Source: Flexibacter flexilis DSM 6793 (GTDB lineage Bacteria > Bacteroidota > Bacteroidia > Cytophagales > Flexibacteraceae). From it: 64,000 nt of DNA. This document shows positions 16,204 to 23,982 of the stretch, in pieces. The stretch spans positions 186,001-250,000 of the forward strand of contig NZ_FOLE01000001.1 in the NCBI RefSeq assembly GCF_900112255.1. The letters run 5' to 3'. Position 1 is the first letter of the stretch. Every line of letters starts with the position of its first letter. Under the pieces are notes generated by a model that was not told where the DNA came from, searched no databases, and saw nothing but the letters and a program-made list of their open reading frames with translations. A program made the translations under genes and the position numbers.

Positions 16204-18093
16204 ATGAAATCTTATATCTGTTACTGTTTTTACTTTTTAAGTATCCTTTTTCTGCCTGACAGAACTTTTGCACAAAATGCAGTAAATCTGCCACTTACTA
16301 ACGAAAAACAACATTATTTCACACACAAAGAAATAGAGGTTTTGGAGGATAGCTCACAGGGAGAAAAACTAACATTGGCGCAAGTGCAACAACTTTCCGC
16401 ACAGTTCCGCCCCACTGATACGCAAAGCCCCAAAAGCATTAATCCTAATGTCTATTATTGGTACAAAATCAAGATTCACCATCCCGCGCATATGCTTTCC
16501 GAAACGTGGCTACTGGAGTTTTTCGACCAAACCATTGACCACATCGAAGCCTACGTACCACTGGTAAACGGCAATTACAACCATATAGTAATGGGTGATA
16601 ACCAGCCTTTTAGCCAAAGACTTTACCAACACAAAAACTTTGAAATACGTCTTTCTGACCAGTTGCGCGGCGACCAGATTTATTATTTTCGCATCAAATC
16701 GCATCAGGTGGCCGATGTAATTATTGCGCTACGCTCCTTTAGTTGGTTTGTCAATTATGCCTTAGACGAATATTTCGTTTTCGGCATTTTCTATGGCATG
16801 ATTTCCGTGTTCAGCCTCTACAATTTCATTATGTTTATGGTAATGCGCCAACGCCAATACCTGTACTATGTTTTGTATATTTTGAGTGTTGGATTGTATC
16901 AAATGTGCACCGACGGCATTGCCTACCAATTTCTTTGGCCTAATGCCATGAACTGGAATCAATACGCTTACGGTATTCCGCTCTACGGCGTGAGTATTTT
17001 CGCGCTACTGTTCACACTGGAACTGCTGCACGTACGCGCCAAATCCAAGAATATTTACCTTTTTATTTGGGGAATTATCGCGCTGAGAACCGTTTTTTTT
17101 GTGTTGTGCTTGTTCAATCCGCTTTGGTTTGGATTCAAATTCATTGAATTTATTCCGCTATTGGCCAGCTTCGGGACGGGTTTGTATTTGCTTTGGCAAG
17201 GTTATTCGCCTGCTACTTTTTTCGTAGGCGGCTATTCATTTTTGCTTTTCGGCTTCATTATCAAACTTTTAATCGCGATTTATCCTGACAGATTGCCATT
17301 TGGTGCGGTCACGCATTACAGCCTAAGTTTTTGTTTTGTGGCCGAAATGGTGCTGCTTTCATTTGCCATCGGCGACAAGGTGAGCATTCTCAAACGCAAA
17401 AAAGAAAAAGCCCAACAGCGGATCATTAAGCAACTGACCATCAACGAAAAACTCAAAGACCAACTCAACAACGAACTGGAGCAACAAGTAAAAGCACGAA
17501 CCAAAGAGCTTTGGGAAAAAACAGAAATCATTGAAAATCAAAATCTTGCGCTTCTGGATGCCAACAAGCAACTGCAAGAGCAAGCCGAAGAAATCGCACG
17601 CATTAACGAGCTACTCCAGCAAGACAACAAAGCCTTGCTTTCGGACGTACAAAACGAAAAGCAAGCACGTGTACTTTCAAAAATTCCTGATTTCGAGGAA
17701 TTTAGCCGTATTTACCCCGACAACGAAACTTGTTTTCAGTTTTTGGAACAGCTCAAATGGAAAAACGGTTATCGCTGTCTAAAATGCGGACATGGACATC
17801 ATTTTCAAGGGCACGCGCCGCACAGCAGGCGTTGCGCCAAATGCGATTACGAAGAGTCCGTAACCATTAGTACCATTTTCCAAAACGCCCGTATTCCGCT
17901 AAACAAAGCCTTTTACATTACGTTTTTGGTGTACTCGACAAAAGGCCAAATTTCATCGCACAAGCTCTCGGAGCTGATTGGCATACGCCAAAGTACGTGT
18001 TGGTCGTATAGCTCGCGTATCAAGAAAATAATGCAGGAATCGGGCAAAAAACGCCACAACGACGAAGGTTGGGTATCGCTGATTTTTGAGTAA
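16204..18093 (+). CDS. 7TMR-DISM membrane sensor fused to IS1595-type transposase zinc-ribbon/HTH domain
   Basis: 629 residues from ATG 16204. In order: signal peptide (about 1-23); 7TMR-DISMED2-like extracytoplasmic domain (about 30-170, with VYYWYKIKI and WLLEFFDQTIDHIEAYVP); 7TMR-DISM seven-helix membrane domain (about 180-385); coiled coil (about 390-500); then a C-terminal domain (about 505-629). That domain has Cys525-x2-Cys528 and Cys544-x2-Cys547, ESVTISTIFQNARIPL, and a helix-turn-helix-like KLSELIGIRQSTCWSY. This matches the N-terminal DNA-binding part of IS1595/ISXO2 transposases; the DDE catalytic part is absent. DISM sensors normally carry kinase, cyclase or LytTR outputs. A membrane-bound, ligand-controlled DNA-binding regulator is inferred. 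A TTG start 63 bases earlier would mask the signal peptide. It appears monocistronic. Confidence 0.85.
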   Translation: MKSYICYCFYFLSILFLPDRTFAQNAVNLPLTNEKQHYFTHKEIEVLEDSSQGEKLTLAQVQQLSAQFRPTDTQSPKSINPNVYYWYKIKIHHPAHMLSETWLLEFFDQTIDHIEAYVPLVNGNYNHIVMGDNQPFSQRLYQHKNFEIRLSDQLRGDQIYYFRIKSHQVADVIIALRSFSWFVNYALDEYFVFGIFYGMISVFSLYNFIMFMVMRQRQYLYYVLYILSVGLYQMCTDGIAYQFLWPNAMNWNQYAYGIPLYGVSIFALLFTLELLHVRAKSKNIYLFIWGIIALRTVFFVLCLFNPLWFGFKFIEFIPLLASFGTGLYLLWQGYSPATFFVGGYSFLLFGFIIKLLIAIYPDRLPFGAVTHYSLSFCFVAEMVLLSFAIGDKVSILKRKKEKAQQRIIKQLTINEKLKDQLNNELEQQVKARTKELWEKTEIIENQNLALLDANKQLQEQAEEIARINELLQQDNKALLSDVQNEKQARVLSKIPDFEEFSRIYPDNETCFQFLEQLKWKNGYRCLKCGHGHHFQGHAPHSRRCAKCDYEESVTISTIFQNARIPLNKAFYITFLVYSTKGQISSHKLSELIGIRQSTCWSYSSRIKKIMQESGKKRHNDEGWVSLIFE

Positions 18094-18129
18094 AAACTAT
18101 AATTCAAAGCATCGTTTTTCACCATAAAC

Positions 18130-18170
18130 AAACGGGAGGCGCAGAAACAATGTTTCTGCGCCTCCCGTTT
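18130..18170. terminator. Bidirectional terminator between convergent genes
   Basis: A perfect 20-bp inverted repeat (18130-18149 and 18151-18170) with a single central base, A/T at both ends. It serves the sensor gene on plus and the adenosyltransferase gene on minus. Confidence 0.9.
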
Positions 18171-18187
18171 ATGATGCCAAATTTTAA

Positions 18188-18736
18188 TTACATTCTTGGT
18201 TTCCAAGTAACTTCTTCTGCGCCAAGCTCATGCGCCATGGCACGCGAAAGCACAAACAAATAATCTGACAAACGATTCAGGTAAATAGCCACCAATTCGG
18301 CTACAAAATCGTGTGTGGAAAGCTCTACGATGAGGCGTTCGGCACGGCGGCAAACCGTACGCGCAATGTGCGCAAACGAAACGGATTGATGACCACCTGG
18401 CAACACAAAAGCCCTTAGTGGCTCAAGCGTTTCGTTCATGGCATCAATTTCTTTTTCCAAAAGCTCTACGTCCGAAGCCAACAAATCTGGTACTTTTAGG
18501 TTGGATTTGTTGGGGTCGGCGGCCAGCGATGAGCCAATCGTAAACAATCTGTCCTGAATTTCTTTGAGTAAATCCTTGCGCTGCACATTTACGGGTTGGT
18601 CGCGCAACAAGCCAATGTAGGCGTTAAGCTCGTCCACCGTGCCGTAAGCATTAATGCGGCTGTCGGATTTGGGCACACGCGTCCCCCCTATCAAGGAAGT
18701 TTTGCCCGCGTCGCCTGTTTTTGTGTATATTTTCAT
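18188..18736 (-). CDS. PduO-type cob(I)alamin adenosyltransferase
   Basis: 182 residues. Transfers the adenosyl group of ATP to cob(I)alamin, making coenzyme B12. The N-terminal ATP-binding loop KIYTKTGDAGKTSLIGG (2-18) is typical of the PduO class. R-x-AER and LNRLSDYLFVLSR, near the C-terminus, supply the conserved Arg/Asn/Asp that bind ATP and corrin. Length is normal. No other cobalamin gene is nearby, which fits B12 salvage rather than synthesis. The next minus-strand gene upstream (DCC protein) is 28 bases away, so the two may be co-transcribed. No B12 riboswitch was seen. Confidence 0.93.
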   Translation of the reverse strand: MKIYTKTGDAGKTSLIGGTRVPKSDSRINAYGTVDELNAYIGLLRDQPVNVQRKDLLKEIQDRLFTIGSSLAADPNKSNLKVPDLLASDVELLEKEIDAMNETLEPLRAFVLPGGHQSVSFAHIARTVCRRAERLIVELSTHDFVAELVAIYLNRLSDYLFVLSRAMAHELGAEEVTWKPRM

Positions 18737-18764
18737 AAAAAAGATAGTTGGTAAATAGATTTCT

Positions 18765-19184
18765 TTATTTCAAAAACCTTGCCCGCAGTTCGGGGGTTGG
18801 CATACGGCAACTTTCCTGACGACCAAACCAACGGTATCTGTTACGCGCCAGTATATCGTAAAAAACGTCCCGAACAAACGAAGGTATTATCCAAAATCCA
18901 AAAAACAATGGCCAAAGCCCACTCAAGCCGCGTGCGATTTGCAAAGCCGCCGACGACTTTTGATAAATTTTACCGTTTTTAACCAAAACGATACTGTCAA
19001 AATCTTCGGTGCGAAGGCCAAAATCTTGTAAAATCTGCTGGCCAACAGGCTCTTGCAAAGCCGTAAAAACAAAGTGTTGCGCGGGGTCGTGGTCGATGAT
19101 AAAATTGACCGAACTATTACAAAAATTACAAACCCCATCGAACAACACCACACTTTTACCTTCAGGAATAGAGGCCGTTTTCAT
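18765..19184 (-). CDS. DCC-family thiol-disulfide oxidoreductase-like protein (DUF393)
   Basis: 139 residues. The diagnostic DGVCNFC motif is at 16-22 (Cys19, Cys22), followed by a thioredoxin-like pattern and IPSFVRDVFYDILARNRYRWFG near the C-terminus, as in the DCC family. The CxxC pair suggests thiol-disulfide exchange, though activity has rarely been shown for this family. It lies between nrdB and the adenosyltransferase gene on the same strand. A link to ribonucleotide reductase re-reduction is tempting but only positional. Confidence 0.88.
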   Translation of the reverse strand: MKTASIPEGKSVVLFDGVCNFCNSSVNFIIDHDPAQHFVFTALQEPVGQQILQDFGLRTEDFDSIVLVKNGKIYQKSSAALQIARGLSGLWPLFFGFWIIPSFVRDVFYDILARNRYRWFGRQESCRMPTPELRARFLK

Positions 19185-19229
19185 CGTCTATGTTTTTGAT
19201 TGCAAAATATATTGTATAAGTATAACAAA

Positions 19230-19260
19230 AAACCTTAGCAAAAAAGTTTTACTAAGGTTT
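19230..19260 (-). terminator. Terminator of nrdB
   Basis: Perfect 9-bp arms AAACCTTAG and CTAAGGTTT, loop 13. On the minus strand a TTTTTTG run follows, placing the end of the nrdB transcript before the DCC gene. Confidence 0.75.
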
Positions 19261-19289
19261 AATTTTCTTTTTATTTTAAAGTAAAAATA

Positions 19290-20261
19290 TTAAAAATCCT
19301 CGTCTAAAGAGAATTTCTGCGCATCGCGGTTCTCTGCTGTTACGCCTGCTTTTTGGTAATCCGACACGCGTTTTTCAAAGAAATTGGTTTTGCCTTGTAG
19401 CGAAATCATTTCCATAAAATCAAACGGATTAGTTGCGTTGTAAACTTTGTCGTAGCCCAAGGACATGAGTAAACGGTCTGCCACAAACTCAATGTACTGC
19501 GACATGAGTTTGGCGTTCATACCAATCAAAGCCACAGGCAACGCATCCGTAATAAATTCCTGTTCGATGGCCACCGCGTCCATGATAATTTCTTTCACAC
19601 GCTGTTCAGACAGCTTGTTGTTCAGGTATTTGGCATAAAGCAAACAAGCAAAATCGCAATGCAAACCTTCGTCGCGCGAAATAAGCTCGTTCGAGAAACT
19701 CAAACCCGGCATCAAACCGCGTTTTTTGAGCCAGAAAATAGAACAGAAACTTCCCGAAAAGAAAATCCCTTCCACTGCCGCGAAAGCCACCAAACGTTCC
19801 GCGAAACTCTCACTTTCTATCCAACGCAACGCCCATTGCGCTTTTTTGCCCACGCATGGCACGGTTTCGATGGCGTTGAACAAATGGTCTTTTTCGCGTT
19901 GGTCTTTAATGTACGTGTCGATAAGCAACGAGTACGTTTCCGAATGGATATTTTCCATCATAATCTGGAAACCATAAAAACAACGCGCCTCAGGCACTTG
20001 CACTTCGTTGGTAAAGTTCACTGCCAAATTCTCGTTTACGATGCCATCGCTAGCGGCGAAAAAGGCCAATACGTGCGAAACGAAATGTTTTTCGCCTGGG
20101 TTCAAATTCTCCCAATGTATGAGGTCTTGCGCCAAATCAATTTCTTCTGCCGTCCAAAAACTGGCTTCCGCTTTCTTGTACATTTCCCAAATATCGTTGT
20201 ATTTGATTGGAAATAATACAAAACGGCTTTTATTTTCTTCTAATAATGGTTCGGGTAGCAT
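19290..20261 (-). CDS. nrdB: Class Ia ribonucleotide reductase small subunit
   Basis: 323 residues. Generates the tyrosyl radical used by NrdA to reduce ribonucleotides. By alignment to the E. coli R2 pattern the di-iron ligands are Asp72 (SDGI), Glu103 and His106 (ENIHSETY), Glu164 ([10 protein letters not shown]), Glu198 and His201 (RDEGLHCDF). The radical Tyr is Tyr110. All are present, and the C-terminus ends acidic and aromatic (FSLDEDF) as needed to dock NrdA. No nrdA gene is adjacent on either side, whereas the two usually form an operon. The start is ATG at 20261. I found no convincing NrdR box or -7 element upstream. Confidence 0.96.
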   Translation of the reverse strand: MLPEPLLEENKSRFVLFPIKYNDIWEMYKKAEASFWTAEEIDLAQDLIHWENLNPGEKHFVSHVLAFFAASDGIVNENLAVNFTNEVQVPEARCFYGFQIMMENIHSETYSLLIDTYIKDQREKDHLFNAIETVPCVGKKAQWALRWIESESFAERLVAFAAVEGIFFSGSFCSIFWLKKRGLMPGLSFSNELISRDEGLHCDFACLLYAKYLNNKLSEQRVKEIIMDAVAIEQEFITDALPVALIGMNAKLMSQYIEFVADRLLMSLGYDKVYNATNPFDFMEMISLQGKTNFFEKRVSDYQKAGVTAENRDAQKFSLDEDF

Positions 20262-20500
20262 TGCTGCAAATGTTTTTATTTGTGAATGGAAAATATTATC
20301 TACAAAAGACTTCTAATGAGGCCTTTTGAATACATAAAGGTGCATGATGTGTCGGTTGATTGCTGATTTGAGAAGGCTAAATTAGGCCTAAAAATTCAAT
20401 AGTCAAATGCCACAGGGTACAAATAAGTTTGATTATTTTTTCAAAAAACACCAACTAACAACCTTAATCACTGACAGGCAAACCAATAGCTCTCCAAAAA

Positions 20501-21013
20501 TTATCGCCTTGCTTTTTTGCCCAAATACAACTGCCAATCGTCGCTGATTTTGCCCGAAAAATCACGCAGGAACATAATAAACGAAGGCTTGAATGGTTCT
20601 TGTCGCAGTGGCATTCTGGCTTCGTCGGGGGTGAGGTCGCCTTTGCGCGAATTGCAAGATTTGCAAGCAGTTATGAGATTGTCCCAAGTGGATTTTCCGC
20701 CGCGAGAGCGTGGCAAAACATGGTCGATGGTCAAATCTTTTCCCGAACCGCAATACTGGCACTGCAACCCGTCTCGCCTAAAAATATTCTGTCGGGTAAG
20801 TGTTACGCCGCCTCTGTAAGGCATTTGTACATAATGAAATAGGCGAATAATAGAGGGCATCTGATAGTTGCGGGAAACGGTACGAATCGCCTCCGCATTT
20901 ACTTCGGTTATCATTTCGGCTTTGTTCAGATACACGAGCAAAAAGGCTTTGGGGACGCTACACACGCTCAAAGCACTAAAATCCTGATTCAATACCAACA
21001 CTTTCCTGTTCAT
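20501..21013 (-). CDS. HNH endonuclease-domain protein
   Basis: 170 residues from ATG 21013 (MNRKVLVLNQDFSAL, the usual N-terminus of this small family). The HNH zinc finger is complete: Cys85/Cys88 (CQYC), DHVLPRSRGG with the catalytic His98, Asn111 in WDNLITAC, and Cys117/Cys120 (CKSC). The family is chromosomal and common in Bacteroidota and other phyla, and is not tied to introns or phages. Its cellular role is unclear (DNA repair or restriction are guesses). A longer reading to 21115 adds 34 residues of poor quality and is rejected. Confidence 0.85.
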   Translation of the reverse strand: MNRKVLVLNQDFSALSVCSVPKAFLLVYLNKAEMITEVNAEAIRTVSRNYQMPSIIRLFHYVQMPYRGGVTLTRQNIFRRDGLQCQYCGSGKDLTIDHVLPRSRGGKSTWDNLITACKSCNSRKGDLTPDEARMPLRQEPFKPSFIMFLRDFSGKISDDWQLYLGKKARR

Positions 21014-21189
21014 CGCTGCACTACGGGGGTATATGTATGAAAATCGTTGTTTCTTGTATTGAAAGGCTTGCCTTTGCCAGAGGCCAGCGGTTGGGGCGGC
21101 AAAACCGCCCTTCACAAATATACAACGGTTTCGGACTATTACAAGTTCTAAAACACTGATTATTTATTGGTTAGACCCGCCCCAAAACA

Positions 21190-21226
21190 AAAAGTACAGC
21201 CTCTTTTTGACAGAAGCTGTACTTTT
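21190..21226. terminator. Second hairpin downstream of the PepSY-like gene
   Basis: Arms AAAAGTACAGC and GCTGTACTTTT, 11 bp, with A/T ends on both sides. It may back up the first terminator on the minus strand or act on plus-strand transcripts. Confidence 0.65.
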
Positions 21227-21260
21227 GTATTTTTTATTTTTCAAGAAATGGTAGAAACGT

Positions 21261-21297
21261 AAAAGCCTGACAATCAAATATAATCGTCAGGCTTTTT
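21261..21297 (-). terminator. Terminator of the PepSY-like gene
   Basis: Arms AAAAGCCTGAC and GTCAGGCTTTTT, 11 bp, located 20 bases after the stop of the 21317-21766 gene. Confidence 0.75.
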
Positions 21298-21316
21298 ATT
21301 TTTTAAAAACAACGAA

Positions 21317-21766
21317 CTAATCCGCTATTTTAGCTATTATATTTCCGTCTGCATCAAACGAAACTTTCCATTCTTCCGACTTTTTTTCTACCTCAACCAC
21401 ATAAGTAACCTTTTCATTTTCAGTCATTTTTTGGGCTTCCTCTGTCTTAAAATTTGCAAAATTTTTACTCAATGAAGCCTGTACTTTAGCAGGTAAATCA
21501 GTTTTATTAATTTCCTCTTTATGCTTCACTAATTTACCGGTTTGGTCGTACCAAGCATCATGGTCAGTGCCAAACATTCCTATTTCAAATTCTACTTTGA
21601 ACAACTGCCCGTCTTGCTCCCATTCTATACCTGAAGCCTTCGGGAAATTCTGCTGAAAATTATTGACAATTACAGAAGGAACTTTGCTTTGGGGAATATC
21701 TTTTGCCCAAGCAGCATTTGCGGCTAATCCTAACAGCAAAACACTTATTTTTAATTTATTTTTCAT
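21317..21766 (-). CDS. PepSY-like (DUF2874) periplasmic protein
   Basis: 149 residues from ATG 21766: signal peptide (about 1-21, ends AAWAK). Two PepSY-like/BLIP-like repeats follow: about 25-75 (VPSVIVNNFQQNFPKASGIEW then FKVEFEI) and about 85-149 (LPAKVQASLSKNF then YVVEVEKKSEEWKVSFDADG). Such periplasmic proteins commonly sit beside two-component systems in Bacteroidota and are thought to bind or buffer a ligand or peptide. Here a direct-repeat operator (21814-21831) lies just before its start, so it is likely a target of the adjacent regulator. The upstream reading to 21811 would hide the signal peptide. Confidence 0.82.
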   Translation of the reverse strand: MKNKLKISVLLLGLAANAAWAKDIPQSKVPSVIVNNFQQNFPKASGIEWEQDGQLFKVEFEIGMFGTDHDAWYDQTGKLVKHKEEINKTDLPAKVQASLSKNFANFKTEEAQKMTENEKVTYVVEVEKKSEEWKVSFDADGNIIAKIAD

Positions 21767-21813
21767 ATAAATATTGATTTTAAATAATGATGAAGCAAAA
21801 TAAAGATTCAATC

Positions 21814-21831
21814 TGGGAAAGATTTGGGAAT
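21814..21831 (-). promoter_or_regulatory. Candidate response-regulator operator, copy 1
   Basis: Plus-strand TGGGAAAGATTTGGGAAT: two TGGGAA units with starts 11 bases apart, the spacing expected for an OmpR-type dimer binding one helix face. It lies 48 bases before the PepSY-like gene. The same 18-mer recurs exactly at 24683. Confidence 0.65.
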
Positions 21832-21838
21832 TGTGAGA

Positions 21839-22639
21839 TTATAATTCATAAATAATTCTAAAAAATGAACTAAATCCTTCTTCATGATGAGCAATAGGAA
21901 GCCCAGTAACCAAACCAATTGCCAAATTATTATTAATCTTTATTTTTACTTGTGGCCGAAGTGTTAAATACATTTTTTGCTCGCGTATTTCCTTATTTAT
22001 TTCCATGCCAATAAAATGTTTGGTCTTGGGAATGGTGTAAATAAATGAAGTATTTATTTGCCAATAAATTGTATTATGATTCGCGTCTAATTCGTGGTTG
22101 ATGGTCGGGTATCCATAAAAAATAGTATGAAAATTATTTCCCCATCGTTTGGCTGCCACGAAAAAAGGATTATACGAAAGCGCAGTTACAAAATTATTTT
22201 TTCCATAATTTTTGAAAGCTGTTGTTTCTAATACTTGCGTATAACCGACGGCTAAAGTAGTGCGATATTTTGGCGAAACCCAAAAAGAATATTGTGCTGA
22301 AAGGCGGATTCCATCTAATTTATTATCTGGAATATTTTCGTTACCTGCCGTACGTCTAAAAAAAGAAAAATCAGTTTCTATTTCCAAACCTAAACGATTG
22401 ATAGGCGCAAATTCATATTCTGCCAGCAAAATATGTTGGCTATAATTTTGATTATTACTAAAGTCGGCGGCAAGATTAAATTCTTTTTCACCTTTTCTTG
22501 CGCCGAGGTCGCGAACCAAATCGAAATATAATGGTTCGGCATGCGAAACTTTTTCGGATTTGCTACTGGTTTGCGCCACAGCATTGGCCGCCAACAACAG
22601 CAATCCCATTGCCAGAATATTTGTTTTTATCGTGTTCAT
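21839..22639 (-). CDS. Outer-membrane protein with HAEPLY..L.RDLGARKGEKE signature
   Basis: 266 residues from ATG 22639: signal peptide (about 1-23, ends AVAQ). A strongly conserved entry HAEPLYFDLVRDLGARKGE comes next, then a beta-barrel-like body with alternating strands and Asn/Tyr turns, ending FFRIIYEL. I recall this motif from Bacteroidota outer-membrane proteins encoded beside PepSY-like genes and two-component systems; homologues are sometimes mislabelled as a purine enzyme. Function unknown; a sensor-linked porin-like role is inference. Its own operator copy (22662-22679) lies 22 bases before the start. Confidence 0.75.
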   Translation of the reverse strand: MNTIKTNILAMGLLLLAANAVAQTSSKSEKVSHAEPLYFDLVRDLGARKGEKEFNLAADFSNNQNYSQHILLAEYEFAPINRLGLEIETDFSFFRRTAGNENIPDNKLDGIRLSAQYSFWVSPKYRTTLAVGYTQVLETTAFKNYGKNNFVTALSYNPFFVAAKRWGNNFHTIFYGYPTINHELDANHNTIYWQINTSFIYTIPKTKHFIGMEINKEIREQKMYLTLRPQVKIKINNNLAIGLVTGLPIAHHEEGFSSFFRIIYEL

Positions 22640-22661
22640 ACCACAAACCAACCACACGATA

Positions 22662-22679
22662 TGGGAAATTTTTGGGAAT
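22662..22679 (-). promoter_or_regulatory. Candidate response-regulator operator, copy 2
   Basis: Plus-strand TGGGAAATTTTTGGGAAT. Same two TGGGAA units with 11-base period; only two spacer bases differ from the other two copies. It sits between the kinase stop and the outer-membrane gene start, implying an internal promoter. Confidence 0.65.
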
Positions 22680-22695
22680 ACCAAAAAATAAAAAC

Positions 22696-23982
22696 TTAAT
22701 GACTTGCAAATGAAATTTTGAAACGGTGTAATTGATTATCAAAACTATAACTAATTTCAAAACCATACAAATCGCAAATAGCTTTCACAATGGCCAAGCC
22801 GAGTCCTGTACCTGCGGCTTCGTTTTCGGTTTTGTAGAATCGGGTAAACAATCGCGTCGGGTCAAGCGAATGCCCAAGACCTGAATTGCTAATACACAAT
22901 GTGTTATCGAAAATTTGTACCCGAACTGTTCCGTGTTGGATATTATGAAAAATCGCATTTCGGAGCAGATTAGCAACAATAATATTGGCCAAAGAAACAT
23001 CCATATTTACCTGAAATTTGGAATTTTCTTGTACACTAATCGTTACATTTTTAAATTCTGAAATTTCTTCCAAATCAGATTTATTTTGCCAAACTATTTC
23101 AGCAATATCAATCTTTTCATTGTCAAAAAATTGTTTATTTTCTATTTTTGTTAAGAGCAATAACGATTTATTAAGGCGCACAAGTCTTTGAATAATATTC
23201 ATTACTTCTGCTATACTTTCGGCCTGTGAATTTTCCAAATTACCTTTTTCGATGAATAGCTCCAGTTTGTTGGTAGCAATGGCCAAAGGTGTTTGCAATT
23301 CATGCGAAGCATTCCCAATAAATTCTTTTTGTTGTTGATATGTTTCTATGCTGTGTTTAAGCAAAGTATTTACGGCATTTTCCAAATCCAAAAATTCCTT
23401 GGTATTGGTCTGAATAGTTGGTAAATATTGGCTTTTTCCTAATCTATAATTTTTTAATTGATTAAGTAAAGAATAGAACGGTTTCCATATATTTTTCAAC
23501 AAAAAATTATTAATAATAATGATACTGGTTATCAAAATTAAATACAACCAAATCGTTTCTTTAAATAGCTCTTTAATTAAATCGTCTTCTTCTACCATCG
23601 AATTAATAATTCTTAATTCGTAGTATTTATCGCCGCGCATAAATACGGTAGTCAGCATCCGAATTGGTTCTAATTCCAACACCTCATCATCAGCATCTTG
23701 CATGTATATTAGCGTATCTGCATATCGGTCAGTAGCCCGAACAGCCAAAGTGGGAGCAATACCACGCACAGAAAAAAAACTTTCATCAAAATTATTTTTG
23801 GATAGAATCGTAGTATCTGTTTGCGCTTTATAAATAATTTGTCTTTTATAATTTTCGAGACCTTCGTCCACGCTTTCTTTTATTTCACTAAGCATATTGA
23901 AATAAAAAATAACAGCCCATAAACTAATAATAATGAGTAATGCAGCCGACAAAAAAACAATTGATTTATTGAGCAGTTTCAT
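22696..23982 (-). CDS. Sensor histidine kinase
   Basis: 428 residues: TM1 (about 8-28), a periplasmic sensor loop (about 30-142), TM2 (about 143-163), a linker, then HisKA with the phospho-acceptor His227 (FIGNASHELQTPLA). The HATPase domain has the N box (VANLLRNAIFHN) and G boxes (SNSGLGHS and GTGLGLAIVK). It follows the response-regulator gene with a 17-base overlap, so the two form a coupled two-component system. The sensor loop is not a named domain, and its stimulus is unknown. Neighbouring PepSY-like and outer-membrane proteins suggest an envelope or metal/peptide signal. The kinase and outer-membrane genes are visibly AT-richer than nuo. Confidence 0.94.
   Translation of the reverse strand: MKLLNKSIVFLSAALLIIISLWAVIFYFNMLSEIKESVDEGLENYKRQIIYKAQTDTTILSKNNFDESFFSVRGIAPTLAVRATDRYADTLIYMQDADDEVLELEPIRMLTTVFMRGDKYYELRIINSMVEEDDLIKELFKETIWLYLILITSIIIINNFLLKNIWKPFYSLLNQLKNYRLGKSQYLPTIQTNTKEFLDLENAVNTLLKHSIETYQQQKEFIGNASHELQTPLAIATNKLELFIEKGNLENSQAESIAEVMNIIQRLVRLNKSLLLLTKIENKQFFDNEKIDIAEIVWQNKSDLEEISEFKNVTISVQENSKFQVNMDVSLANIIVANLLRNAIFHNIQHGTVRVQIFDNTLCISNSGLGHSLDPTRLFTRFYKTENEAAGTGLGLAIVKAICDLYGFEISYSFDNQLHRFKISFASH

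Larger units (their letters stand above)
21014..21316. other. Intergenic region with two tandem hairpins
   Basis: 303 bases between the HNH gene start and the PepSY-like gene stop, both minus-strand. It contains two terminator-type hairpins (21190-21226 and 21261-21297). Nothing else is recognisable; the HNH promoter must lie between about 21014 and 21189. Confidence 0.55.

Noticed and set aside
16204-18093. Active insertion sequence of the IS1595 family
   Set aside because: Only the DNA-binding part is present; no DDE catalytic domain, no terminal inverted repeats, and the frame is continuous with a membrane sensor.
20501-21013. HNH gene as a homing endonuclease or part of a mobile element
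   Set aside because: Its N-terminus is that of a common chromosomal family and no intron, phage or transposon features flank it.
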